From Galaxea fascicularis (Eukaryota; Cnidaria; Anthozoa; Scleractinia; Euphylliidae), in NCBI GenBank assembly GCA_948470475.1, contig OX419342.1, forward strand, positions 2,439,701 to 2,503,700: DNA of 64,000 nucleotides, in the 5' to 3' direction. The translations under genes were made by a program, and so were the position numbers. The notes under the pieces are model-generated. The model ran no database searches, was not told the origin of the DNA, and saw only the letters and a list, made by a program, of their open reading frames with translations. Positions 41,501 through 49,200 of the stretch are shown here, piece by piece (the stretch's first letter is position 1; each line of letters starts with the position of its first letter).

Positions 41501-44409
41501 TACGAGGTTCTCTCCCACCAATTTTGTGCCGCCGGCTGCCCTACAGCCATGCCTGGGATTGGAATAAACGTCAACCTTTCACGCCGTTATGTTGTGAGAG
41601 ACCTCTCTCCTTACTCCATGTACAACTTTAGGGTACGGGCATACAACAGCCGGCACTCGACTTTGTCCGATTTACAGACTGTACAGACTCAAGCTACAGG
41701 TATGACGATGTGTGATTGATAAACATTTTGTTGTAGTAGCGTTAAAGGGAGTATAGTGCGACACGAAAGTACTGATTTAGTTCGCTCCTTCGGTTGGGTG
41801 GTTCATTTCATCTTTCGTGGGCTCTCAGTATGCGTCGCGATTCATTATCATCATCGTTATCACCATCATTTGCTATACGCTTGAGGCAGATCGACTTTCA
41901 TAGGATCTTTGTTTACAACGATCTTTTCCTGTTCTGACATAAGCTTTATTTGATTACTAAACTGTAGGGCTTTCTTAGATTTTGTCGTTTTCAAAACGTC
42001 GACATCTTTTAATCTAACCACGACAACTCAAATAAGCGTTGGTACCAACCTTTGACCTCGTTAAATCTCGCTCTTCAGACTCAAAAAGAATCTGATAACA
42101 ATATCCACGTAAACAACAAGAAATGTACCTCACTTTAAAGTAGCTATGACTTGTATTTTAACCCTTTAAACAGTAAGATCAAAATGTAAATTCTCATTTG
42201 TTCCCCTACACATTTCCTATAGAAATAGTGGGGAGAAATTGTTAAAATACGAAGCAAATTAATCTTGTGTGATGCTGTCCTTAATTCTCATGACGACTCG
42301 TGTTTTATAACGCCTTGATATTACAAGGAGAATTTTTATGCTGATCACTCTTAGAGTTAAAAGGGTTTAAGTTACTTTGGAATGCTATTGTCTTTGTTTC
42401 ATTTTAGAACCCAAGGCTACAGAGTCAAGGCCGCGAGTGAATGTGAGCGGATTCCGAGTCGCAGTGGACTGGAGTGATTCCTTCATACTGAACGGTCCAC
42501 TGGATTCATATGAACTGTCGGAAAACGGTTTACTGATCTACGAAGGAAAACAGAACAAAAAAGACCTGGGAGCTAGGATCGAGGGAGACTACACGTATGT
42601 AGTTCAAGCTTTTACGTCATTTCAAGGACGTAGACACGATGCGACATCACTGCCCAGCGATAAGGTGTCTGTCCCAGGTAAGGGCATATCACAGCTTGTA
42701 ACGTTCTATAAAGATACGCTGTTTACTTTGAAACGCCAGGGTCTTTTCTCAACCTCCGACATTTGCAACACAATAGCATTGTAGAAATATTTCTAGTTTT
42801 CCGAATTTCAAAGTAAGAAATATATTTATAACAATGATAATGATAATAATGAAAACACTCTTCAACGCTTTTCCCAGATTCAGATGAAGCTGTCCCAGCA
42901 ACCTCCGCGCCCCTTGCTGCTTCAGATGAGTGGTACCGTAAAGCATGGTTTATCGCCGTCATGGCGTTTGTAGCGATCATAATCCTGTTTATCCTGTTAG
43001 CATTCTGCCTGTGGAGAACAAGCGGAAACAGAACTGTTTATGTACGTGACAGGGAGCCTCTGCCACCGCGCACTAAACTCAGGTCCAGGCCCCCGTCGAT
43101 GTCAAGTCTTTATACGTCCAGTGACCGGAAGAATGGAAGCATGACTGTAAGTTGTTACAGATGTTCCTTGGAGGGAGTGGGGTGGTGATTATGTGTGTGG
43201 GAAATGATATGGCTGCAATGCAGCAGTGAATCAGCTTTGGAGGCCGGGATCTTTGAACTGACTTTTTTTCATCGTCTGAACTTGCGGGGTAGTGTCCGTT
43301 TATTTTAGTCCACTTTAGTTTATATCTAGAATCTTCTGGGACAAATCTCTCTCCTCCTTTCTTACCCATTGCTATGTGCAAACTTTACAGTATTTTGTAG
43401 TAGAGCGCTTTCATATGACGTCACGGCGGTCATATTGGTTTACTAGGCTAACCCTTGTGGGGATTGAACTCTATTTCTACTTTCTTTTGTTTCGTTAAAC
43501 CAATTTGGTGAGTGAAAATGCTCTATTGTTATCTTCTCTTTGTGTCATCTTCTTTTTTCACTATTTCATAACTTGTTAACTCGTTTGTTTGTCTTGTTTA
43601 TATTCTTGCTTACCAGGACTTGCAGTCGATGCAAAATCCATATCATAGCAGTACCACTGCCCTGTTTGATAGTACAGAAAGGGTAAATAGGACCTACCAT
43701 CCGTATGAGCAATTCTATCACAGTGGAAGCAGTCATAAGGCCCCGCTTGATATGAGCCAGGATTGGGACGGTTACATGAAGTCCCATAGCCGAGACCGGG
43801 ATTCCGGACTGGTAAGAGTTATTGAAGCCTTTTCATTTGCTTTCATCTGAAAACGAACATCTTTGAAAACGTATCTTTATCATCTATCCGTTCTCATTTG
43901 TTTCGTAGTCTGAGGCCCTGTCCACACGTATCCGGATATTTTTTGAAAACCGAGATTTCCCCCCCCTCCGTCTCCGTCCACACGAAGCGTATTTGAATCG
44001 TATTTTCCCGACTCGAATACGCTAGCCTTCCGTACAGAATCTATAAAAATGGTTAAAACGCAGACTTATTCCGTCAGGCTTGGCTGTTTTCCCGCGAGGT
44101 CCACCAGTAGTACTTTTCATTTCTTGGAAATGTAATTTAATGATTTTTTTTATTTTTTCCACAAAAAGTGGGGGCCCTGCCCCCTCCGGGCCCCTCCCTC
44201 TGCGCGGTTCCTGGCAATAGTTGTAATTTGTCTCGCGCGAAGCACCAAGTTGCTTTTTAATGTCGGGATCCCCGTGCGATTTAACTGTGTAGTTTGTTTT
44301 CCTTTTCCAACAGTTTGATGACGAAAAGTATGAGTTGTCAGACAGCGAGCCGAGTACGCCATATCAGAGCTTTAAACGCGAACAGCACTTCACAGATACA
44401 CACCTATAA
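8711..44409 (+). CDS. USH2A: Usherin, complete, 37 coding exons (5182 aa)
   Basis: Usherin is a giant single-pass membrane protein of ankle links and ciliary or periciliary membranes. Exons: 8711-9174, 10149-10456, 11477-11540, 12439-12709, 13229-13416, 14099-14332, 14848-14959, 15156-15482, 15779-15995, 17024-17617, 18366-18621, 19664-19824, 20640-21512, 21860-22159, 22579-23958, 24320-24406, 24682-24981, 25321-26460, 26946-27221, 27717-27989, 28548-28838, 28927-29456, 30378-30680, 31419-31485, 31956-32070, 33072-33159, 33838-33904, 34597-34659, 34785-34860, 35146-35233, 35949-36413, 36503-41043, 41500-41699, 42408-42677, 42878-43146, 43617-43811, 44314-44409. Every junction is GT-AG and keeps phase. 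The sum is exactly 5182 codons plus stop, against 5202 aa in human. The first ATG is at 8711; the open frame reaches back to a TTG at 8687. The least certain junction is the donor of exon 5 (gttagt). Confidence 0.95.
9985..10035. repeat. Dispersed repeat, copy 1 (usherin intron 1)
   Basis: This segment (gcacagcaacggctgttcaa, then gagaaccctg) is closely matched at 21545-21600 in usherin intron 13. It is probably a small fragment of one interspersed element. Confidence 0.5.
11676..11894. repeat. (ACTG)n microsatellite
   Basis: About 220 bases of nearly pure gact tetramers with occasional ggcaga, gatt and aacc variants lie in usherin intron 3. It has no spacer structure, so it is a simple repeat. 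Confidence 0.97.
12439..14332 (+). other. Usherin exons 4-6: laminin N-terminal (domain VI)
   Basis: Residues about 280-510 match the usherin laminin N-terminal domain: SNCRCPPTHPKIN, NTVSRL-type (here DTVSRLADTAHP), IERSTDGG, FHPWQYFAEDC, PDSVNCIQY and HRYYGLERILVTGR. In human usherin this domain binds type IV collagen and fibronectin. The intron after exon 5 uses the donor caa|gttagt, the least canonical in the gene, but frame and alignment both support it. Confidence 0.9.
15534..15594. repeat. 61-base near-perfect palindrome in usherin intron 8
   Basis: The arms cctttgtttcctaat and attaggaaacaaagg frame a centre of tcatgaatcatga. Almost all bases pair. It looks like a very short fold-back element or joined transposon ends. 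Confidence 0.75.
16471..16640. repeat. Inverted-repeat element with three copies of a 16-base motif
   Basis: The motif accgcacactagccga opens the element. Its reverse complement tcggctagtgtgcggt appears at 16519-16534 and again at about 16619-16635. Short internal copies of gacaag/cttgtc lie between. It resembles a MITE and abuts the reverse-transcriptase fragment that follows. Confidence 0.7.
16660..16990 (-). pseudogene. Non-LTR retrotransposon reverse-transcriptase fragment in usherin intron 9
   Basis: On the minus strand this stretch reads as the middle of a LINE reverse transcriptase: SGVPQGSVLGSLLFLIYIND, then FYLFTDDTNLLY (the catalytic [YF]xDD site, here FTDD), then WLIANKLSLNIKKSNF. 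Both ends of the polymerase are missing. The open frame that includes it runs on into the antisense of usherin exon 10, which is a chance overlap. The fragment ends about 30 bases before the exon 10 acceptor. Confidence 0.85.
17845..18193. repeat. MITE-like element with G/C-homopolymer-rich arms (usherin intron 10)
   Basis: The left arm accgttcattt ... ggctggtgggatt is inverted at the right end (aatcccaccagcc ... aaatgaacggt). The arms are G-rich on one side and C-rich on the other, with long C runs in the core. Confidence 0.7.
19053..19517. repeat. MITE-like element with 17-base perfect TIRs (usherin intron 11)
   Basis: The ends caggggcacccaacgag and ctcgttgggtgcccctg are exact reverse complements enclosing 465 bases. 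No open frame of note lies inside. Confidence 0.75.
19865..20204. repeat. MITE-like element with ~40-base TIRs (usherin intron 12)
   Basis: The left arm ggaatagacctttttaccga continues tacggcggccatcttgaatt. The right arm is its near-exact reverse complement, ending ggtctattcc. A second inverted pair (aaattatggg, cccataattt) lies just inside. Confidence 0.8.
20640..22159 (+). other. Usherin exons 13-14: first FN3 group
   Basis: There are four fibronectin type III modules, each with the usherin signature WxPPxxPNGxIxxY (NPNGIILRY, MPNGRILEY, EPNGRILRY, NPQGFITRY) and a PYTxYxFxVxAC strand. They lie between the EGF modules and the LamG pair, as in vertebrates. Confidence 0.88.
21545..21600. repeat. 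Dispersed repeat, copy 2 (usherin intron 13)
   Basis: This matches 9985-10035 over acacagcaacggctgttcaa and gagaaccctg, in the same orientation. Confidence 0.5.
22579..24406 (+). other. Usherin exons 15-16: FN3 interrupted by two LamG domains
   Basis: Exon 15 begins an FN3 module (TPNGPLPP) that is interrupted by two laminin G domains. The first has GYYKFPSSFV, FRTQYAFGLIIF, WHHVTVTRR, GVYVGGLP and FIGCLRG. The second has LTFRTQLSAGLLLF, WHNLTITNF, IYMGGVP and FGGCIKV. Exon 16 (87 bases) completes the FN3 with DYLYRVESYH. The split-FN3 design is the same in human usherin. Confidence 0.88.
27381..27532. repeat. Short MITE-like element with ~60-base TIRs (usherin intron 19)
   Basis: The arms start gcatcatttgttt and end aaacaaatgatgc. 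Pairing continues through gagtca, aagaggc, attcctgat and tgacgtca-like segments, so nearly the whole 152 bases fold on themselves. Confidence 0.75.
29742..29933. repeat. Degenerate minisatellite in usherin intron 22
   Basis: Variants of gtgtccgcttacgggaggt recur five to six times with irregular spacing, for example gtgtccgctaatgggaggt and tccgcatacgagaggt. Confidence 0.55.
30025..30088. repeat. 64-base hairpin repeat in usherin intron 22
   Basis: The arms acttgtattttctttgcata and tatacgaagaaaatacaagt pair across a loop of about 25 bases. Confidence 0.65.
31052..31356. repeat. MITE-like element with ~40-base TIRs and G-run (usherin intron 23)
   Basis: The left end cttagggacgaaccatttga continues cttttgaggggg. 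The right end is the reverse complement, ending aaaagtcaaatggttcgccc cttaag. A run of 12 or more G follows the left arm. Confidence 0.8.
32110..32292 (+). mobile_element. tRNA-derived SINE-like element (usherin intron 25)
   Basis: A pol III type 2 internal promoter is visible: A box tagcctagctg at 32124-32134 (fits TRGYNNARNNG) and B box ggttcaaccc at 32156-32165 (fits GGTTCRANNC), at the usual spacing. The sequence does not form a complete tRNA cloverleaf. The probable 3' end is near ccgagggtaaaaaa at 32278-32292. Confidence 0.55.
34913..35124. repeat. TTAACCCTTTAA-family MITE, copy 1 (usherin intron 29)
   Basis: The left end ttaaccctttaaactctaag and the interior agcgatcagcatgaac match the reverse complement of the element at 42157-42370. 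The right end reads aaggttttaagggtaaa. Confidence 0.75.
35146..36800 (+). other. Usherin cysteine-rich CC-repeat block (exons 30-32)
   Basis: Residues about 3143-3430 interrupt an FN3 module with a run of paired cysteines: MCCNGVLH, KTCCGTSY, NVCCGNSF, YQCCYGDY, SICCPT, DACCGDTPYY, RKCCGGNV, QLCCGDEE, KTCCGTQY, SLCCKGS, HKCCGKE, LSCCNERGYDP. Exon 31 (35949-36413) is almost wholly this block. The same cysteine-rich insert occurs in vertebrate usherin. One expected CC pair reads CVC (residues RVCVCGALY). Confidence 0.85.
35356..35554. repeat. MITE-like element with ttagtatcacccaactagt TIRs (usherin intron 30)
   Basis: The left end ttagtatcacccaactagt (35356-35374) is the exact reverse complement of actagttgggtgatactaa (35536-35554). 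The sequence atcgttaattag occurs at 35348-35359 and again at 35593-35604, so the mobile unit may extend to about 35592 with a direct flanking repeat. Confidence 0.75.
36503..41043 (+). other. Usherin exon 32: giant 4541-base exon with about 15 FN3 modules
   Basis: One uninterrupted exon encodes about 1514 residues: the end of the cysteine block and then about fifteen FN3 modules. The modules are counted by their PNG loops (KPNGVIQEY, KPNGEIIRY, ILNGVIVKY, QPNGNITSY, SPNGIITQY, RPNGIVTHY, NPNGVITHY, VPNGVIIRY, EPNGLIQYF, KPNGIITRY, RPNGLILYY, NPNGVITKY, KPNGFIVLY, IPNGEIRNY, KPNGIIQ). It is phase 0 at its start and ends two bases into a codon. Confidence 0.9.
41191..41402. repeat. TTAACCCTTTAA-family MITE, copy 2 (usherin intron 32)
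   Basis: The ends ttaaccctttaactccc and gggaattaaagggttaa are inverted. It is of similar length (212 bases) to the copies at 34913 and 42157. Confidence 0.8.
41500..42677 (+). other. Usherin exons 33-34: last FN3 modules
   Basis: Exon 33 finishes the FN3 begun at the end of exon 32 (RYEVLSHQFCAAGC, YSMYNFRVRAYNS). Exon 34 carries the last, membrane-proximal FN3 (VAVDWSDSFILNGPLDSYEL). That module aligns with the human segment reading VNWSDTFLLNG. Confidence 0.85.
42157..42370. repeat. TTAACCCTTTAA-family MITE, copy 3 (usherin intron 33)
   Basis: The ends tttaaccctttaaacagtaa and cttagagttaaaagggttta are inverted. The interior is the reverse complement of the copy at 34913-35124. Confidence 0.8.
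42878..44409 (+). other. Usherin exons 35-37: membrane span, cytoplasmic tail and PDZ ligand
   Basis: Residues about 5020-5042 are a hydrophobic span starting WFIAVMAFVAIIILF and ending AFCLW, followed by a basic stop-transfer segment. The tail of about 140 residues begins YVRDREPLPPRTK, close to human YIRERPPLVPLQK. The last six residues are FTDTHL. Human usherin also ends in DTHL, a class I ligand for the PDZ domains of whirlin and harmonin. The stop codon is at 44407-44409. Confidence 0.92.
43401..43526. repeat. Small TIR element, copy 1 (usherin intron 35)
   Basis: The ends tagagcgctttca and gtgaaaatgctcta pair. The interior (tgacgtcacggcgg, catattggttta, ggctaaccc, attgaactctatttctac) is found inverted at 57245-57386. 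Confidence 0.7.
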
Positions 44410-45029
44410 CAACCGTCTTCTATAATTTAGAGTGTGTATAGTTTTTGATGATATCATTATCAGTGAGTGTAATAGATAATATAGTTAGAAAAATCACTGT
44501 ACCTTGGCTAGTGCCCAATTTAAACTTGAAATTCCGTGATTTATTTTTCACGAAATAATCATATATTGTATGGTTTCAGCCATGTATGCAACACGTGAAT
44601 GAAAGGACCTAAAATACAACTCTTGAATAGAACTGCTCATATAGATTACTTAATAATGCAGTATTTAAGTTGTGCTATGAAAGACTGAAATTTTGAAATT
44701 TAAAGTACTTAATTTTTTTCTCGACGCAATTTGTCGATGCCTCGCTCTTCGAGGGATAAATAATCTGTGAGAGCAATTTTCTTTAGTTTGATGTTATTTT
44801 TTATAATTTTTTCAGGCAAATTTTTTTTATATAAAAACAGACGTTTGAATCATTTTTTTTTTAGACTTTGAGTAAGGAAAGGCGATCCTGTAAATGTGTA
44901 AAGTACTGTACATTTGTGAGCTCCGATCCGAGCTACAGGTATATTAAAATTTTTGTATCGCCTGGCTTTATTAAACTTTTGTATCAAATGATTTTGCTCA
45001 TTGTTGTTGAAAATTATTATTTGTAAACA

Positions 45030-45245
45030 GGGTTCGTACGGGTCCTGGAAATACTGTAAAGTACTTGAATTTAGTCTAGCGGTTTCCAAGACTGGAAAGT
45101 TCTTGAAAATAGTAGGAGGTTCTGGAATATTCTGGAAATCTGTTAACTCAAGTAATGAGGGTTTCTTGAAAGACATGTCTGAGGTGTGGAAAAGGTCTGA
45201 GAAAGTCCTGGAAAAGTCCTGCGAATTTGCTTCCGAAAAAGGGTA
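45030..45245. repeat. Degenerate TCCTGGAAA-type repeat
   Basis: The segment begins gggttcgtacgggtcctgga and has many tcctggaaa, tcttgaaa and agtctagc words. The same words occur in the repeats at 48062-48230 and 48680-48880, so this is one interspersed family. Confidence 0.6.
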
Positions 45246-46131
45246 AGAACCTTGTAAACCTTGGTGAAACTAATAGTTAATCGCGCAGTGTACCTATGGG
45301 AAATCTAAATTTTCACAGCTCGGAACTACTTTGGAATTGAACGGTTGAAAAGCACAGGAAGACCAACTTGCGGTTAACTCGGAGAGAATGTTAAGGTCTC
45401 AAACGGCCGAGAAACTCGTACGATTCTTTTAAGGTCTTGTTTGTCAACAGACTAGAAAATACAACCTTTATTACGAGAAAACCAGCAACACAAATAGTGC
45501 TGCTCAAATATATAGCTTTCTTTGAATTTTAAAGTGGCTGTCTTCAAGCTCTACAATTTGTCGTCATTAGTTGGTTTATCCACAGTCTTACGTGGTAGAG
45601 CTAATTTGGTAATTCAATGAGTTCCTTTCGACACTCGATTGAAAGACACTCAAATGGAGCGGTTTTCAACTGAGTAATTGTCGTTGCTCTGGTTTTATTT
45701 TACTTCGCTCCGTGATTGGCCGACAAAACTGGCCCCACTTTCTCAGCCAATGAAAAGCAAAATCAAAGCCAATGACCAGTTGCACACGCGCAGTTTCCCG
45801 CGCTTGATGCTGATTGCATGCGACAATTCTGATTGGTTCACTGAACTGACCTCGTCTCTTGTGATTGGTCAGATTTATTGCTTTGGTTTTGGTTTTACCA
45901 TTTTGGGGCCTGTTTCTCGAAAGTCCTGAAACTTTTCGGGCGTATTTCGGGTGCCATAATTTCCTTTGTATCTTAAAAACGAAGACATTACCAAGCATGA
46001 AATTTTGCCACAAATTCTTTAAATTATAGTAAAAGACGAGCTTTTTAGAAAAAGCGGATCGCAGTTTTTGAAATGGCTTTTGGGGCCCGAAAAGTTGACG
46101 GGACGTTCGAGAAACGGGTTGCTCGAGTTGC

Positions 46132-46233
46132 TCGAAGCACGGTTAGCGCTAACCATTGGTTCAGTTATATTTAAACCTATAGGTTGTCATGGTATTTAAC
46201 CATGGGTTAGCGCTAACCATGCTTCAAACAACT
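46132..46233. repeat. MITE-like inverted repeat with ggttagcgctaacc ends
   Basis: Both ends carry the palindrome ggttagcgctaaccat, preceded by gctcgaagcac on the left and followed by gcttcaaacaac on the right. The about 100-base unit lies just beyond the 3' end of kinase-Rab gene 1. Confidence 0.6.
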
Positions 46234-46278
46234 CGGCCCTACAAGGTTAGACCTAACAAGGCCAAGGATAACAGTGCA

Positions 46279-49200
46279 CTAACAGTTACATCCTTCAGTT
46301 CTCTGGTTGTCATCAGTCAAATGAATCCGAGACTGCTGTCGTGTTAACGTCTTCTCCAAGATGTGGACATCACTTTCATTCAACGAATCTAAAATCGTTT
46401 TTGCTAGCCGCTCGAACATTTGGTCGACATTCTCAAGTGTCTTTGCGCTCACTTCAAGGTGCTCCATGTTGTTTAACTCCGCGTATTCTTGAGCGCTTTT
46501 AAATTCAACTCGTCTTGGCAGGTCAATCTTGTTCGCAATCAACATGGTGGTGACATTTTCGCCGCAAGAAGTGCGGACAAACTCCATAAACTTTGGAAGA
46601 GCCTCGAAGGTCCGTGGCTCATTGACGTCATAGATCATAAATGCGCCGTGTGAGCCTCTGAATAGCGCAGGCGCAATGCTGTCGAATCTCTCCTGCCCCG
46701 CTGGGTCAACTATTCTGAGTATCACAAGCTGATTTCCTATCTCCAGCGGGACGGATTGTTGATCCACACCGATTGTAGACCTCACGAATTCGAAGGGAAA
46801 GTCGGAGTCTACATATCGCTTAATCAGAATGGATTTCCCTACTCCAGAGCTGCCAAGGAGTGCTATCTTCAACTCAATTCGTTTTTGGCTGCCTTCGTTT
46901 CTGCGCAGGTCTTTTAACACTTGGATGACGGTGGGTCTTCTTCTAGGGTCGTTTTCAAGACACAGAAGGACCACGTCTCTAAGGGGGTGAAGTGTGCCCA
47001 TCTCTCCGAGCTCCTTCCGTCGACGTGTGTGCTCTGGTACCAACTGTCCCTCTGAAATGATAATCCCAAAAACCAAAGCATGAAAACGATGTCTCAAAAT
47101 TAATTTCTCGTTATAGACCCTTTTAAGGAATTCAAAAGACTAGCTACCGGGTCCAAGTTATCTCAGTTGTGAACTTATATTTACATGTTTGGTTTATGAA
47201 GGCTACGAAAGTAGAGCCATGAACAATTTGTTATGCTTTGAATTTTCATACGAACCTTGGAATTCCTCGCCACTTTGTCCTGATTACCCATCACGCACTA
47301 CTCAAGAAGAAAGCAAACGCATCCCCCTTCATTGGGTGAAGGTAGGGGCGTTGAGTCACAAAAGTCGTCACGAAAGGGAAAATGTTTTAACAGCCCAGGG
47401 GTGTACTAAGTGTCCGACCGGCCAAAATTCCCAGTTCGTCAAGTAACAAGCCAAATTCGACAACAAAGTACATCATCTTGCTCGCTTCTTTGAGAAAGTG
47501 GACTCTTAGCTACCGTCACGCTTAATGATGCCCATCAGGCAGCCACTACAGATGAAAAATGGCTGTAAACTTAGCAAAAACGCAAACAAACCTTGGGCCG
47601 TTCTTGTACCTCCACGAATGAAAAATAGCTACGTCAGAATGACGTTTTCAGAAACCTTGAGCCTCCAATGCCTTACGACAGCACCACTTTCCATGGTAGT
47701 TTTAAATAGAGTCACGAAATGCTATGGATCGTTTGTAGGAGGAAAATCACTACGAAAACGTAAAAACGGCTGGGCGTCAATGGGTTAAATTCTGAATAAC
47801 CCAAGCTACCCATCTTCATGTTTTGCAAATAACAATCTACTCATCACAGTGATATATGCAAGCCTCGCTGCTTGTGGTGAGGCCCAGCAGTTTGAAGACC
47901 CAATGGTGTTTTGCACTTATCAAGCTGCAATACCATGCCAGCAGAGTGAACACTATTACCCACAGGGACCAAGCTGTTGTGCGGTTGAAGGCCCCACCTG
48001 CATGCCCCCTACTTTTTTAGATGATTGAAAATTATTTTATTTCTTTGTATTTAATTTTTTTACAGGGTTCATACACATGGTTCGCACGGGCCTCGAAAAC
48101 TCCTTGAAAAACTGCTTGGTCCTTGAAAACTCCTTGAAAATGATTTTGCCCTTGAAAACTCCTTGAATTTGTAGGTGCAGTGCTTGAATGTTATCAAGAA
48201 CTCCTTGAATACTTGAGACTAAAGCAAAATAAGTTCATTTTCATATCAGATGAAAAAGATTGTATCACATCAGCCGAGAAACACTTTTGAAGTCTCAAAA
48301 AAGACAAAGCTTTTTTTAAGGACAATTCAGTGTTCCTTATTCAAAAGATCTACGTAACCGCGCCTTCCTATAGGGTTTCACAAGTGAATTGTGAAGCCCC
48401 CCTCCAAGCAAACAAACCTGAAGGGAAATGTAACTTGACGCGTTGCTCGAAGCGTGAAATTTATTCAACTTTAGCGCTCTTCATTTTATTATCAAATGAA
48501 TTCAAGAGGTCAAAGAAGGAACTGCATATATATAATCGGCATTGGGATGGCATTGGGATTGTAATTCCCTCCTCAAAGGTTGGGTGACTGCTTTCAAACG
48601 TGACAGGAAAAAGGCCTTATGCAAATGATGTGATCGGATGGACTAAAGTCCTTGAATAAAAGCTCTTTTCACCTGTATGAACCACGATACAGGTCCTGAA
48701 ATCTTGAATTTTAGTCTAGCATTTTTCAGGACTGAAAAGCCCTGAAAAATATGGGAAGTCCTGGCAATTAAGATCCAACAACTGATAAATACATTATTGC
48801 ATTATGGTCCTGAAAAACAAAACTTTCTAAGGCCTATAAAGGCCCTGAAAATTTGTTTCTGAAAAAGAGTATGAACTCTGTTTTAGTTAGCCATGTCTAT
48901 CACTTCCAGCAATAGTTCAATCTGGGTAACACCCCACTATTTTTTTATTTGTCATTAACTTTGCAAAGGAAAACCAAGTTTTGGGCTTATTTTAGGAATG
49001 TCTTGTTCAAAGATATACCTTGATGTCTACTGTTAGTCAAATATCTCAGGGCCAGGCTGCAGTGTGATCTTAATACAAAGAAACAAAATAAAAAAGAAAT
49101 AAAAGAAAGATGACATATTATGATAATTAGAGATTCACTTTAATATTATGATAGGATAGGATAGGATAACTTTATTTAGAGAGGGTAAACTTATTAGTCA

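Larger units (their letters stand above)
44410..46278. other. Intergenic region between usherin and the kinase-Rab array
   Basis: These 1.9 kb lie between the convergent 3' ends of usherin and kinase-Rab gene 1. I find no supported gene. Apart from the two repeats listed separately, it is A+T-rich with short unrelated open frames. Confidence 0.6.
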
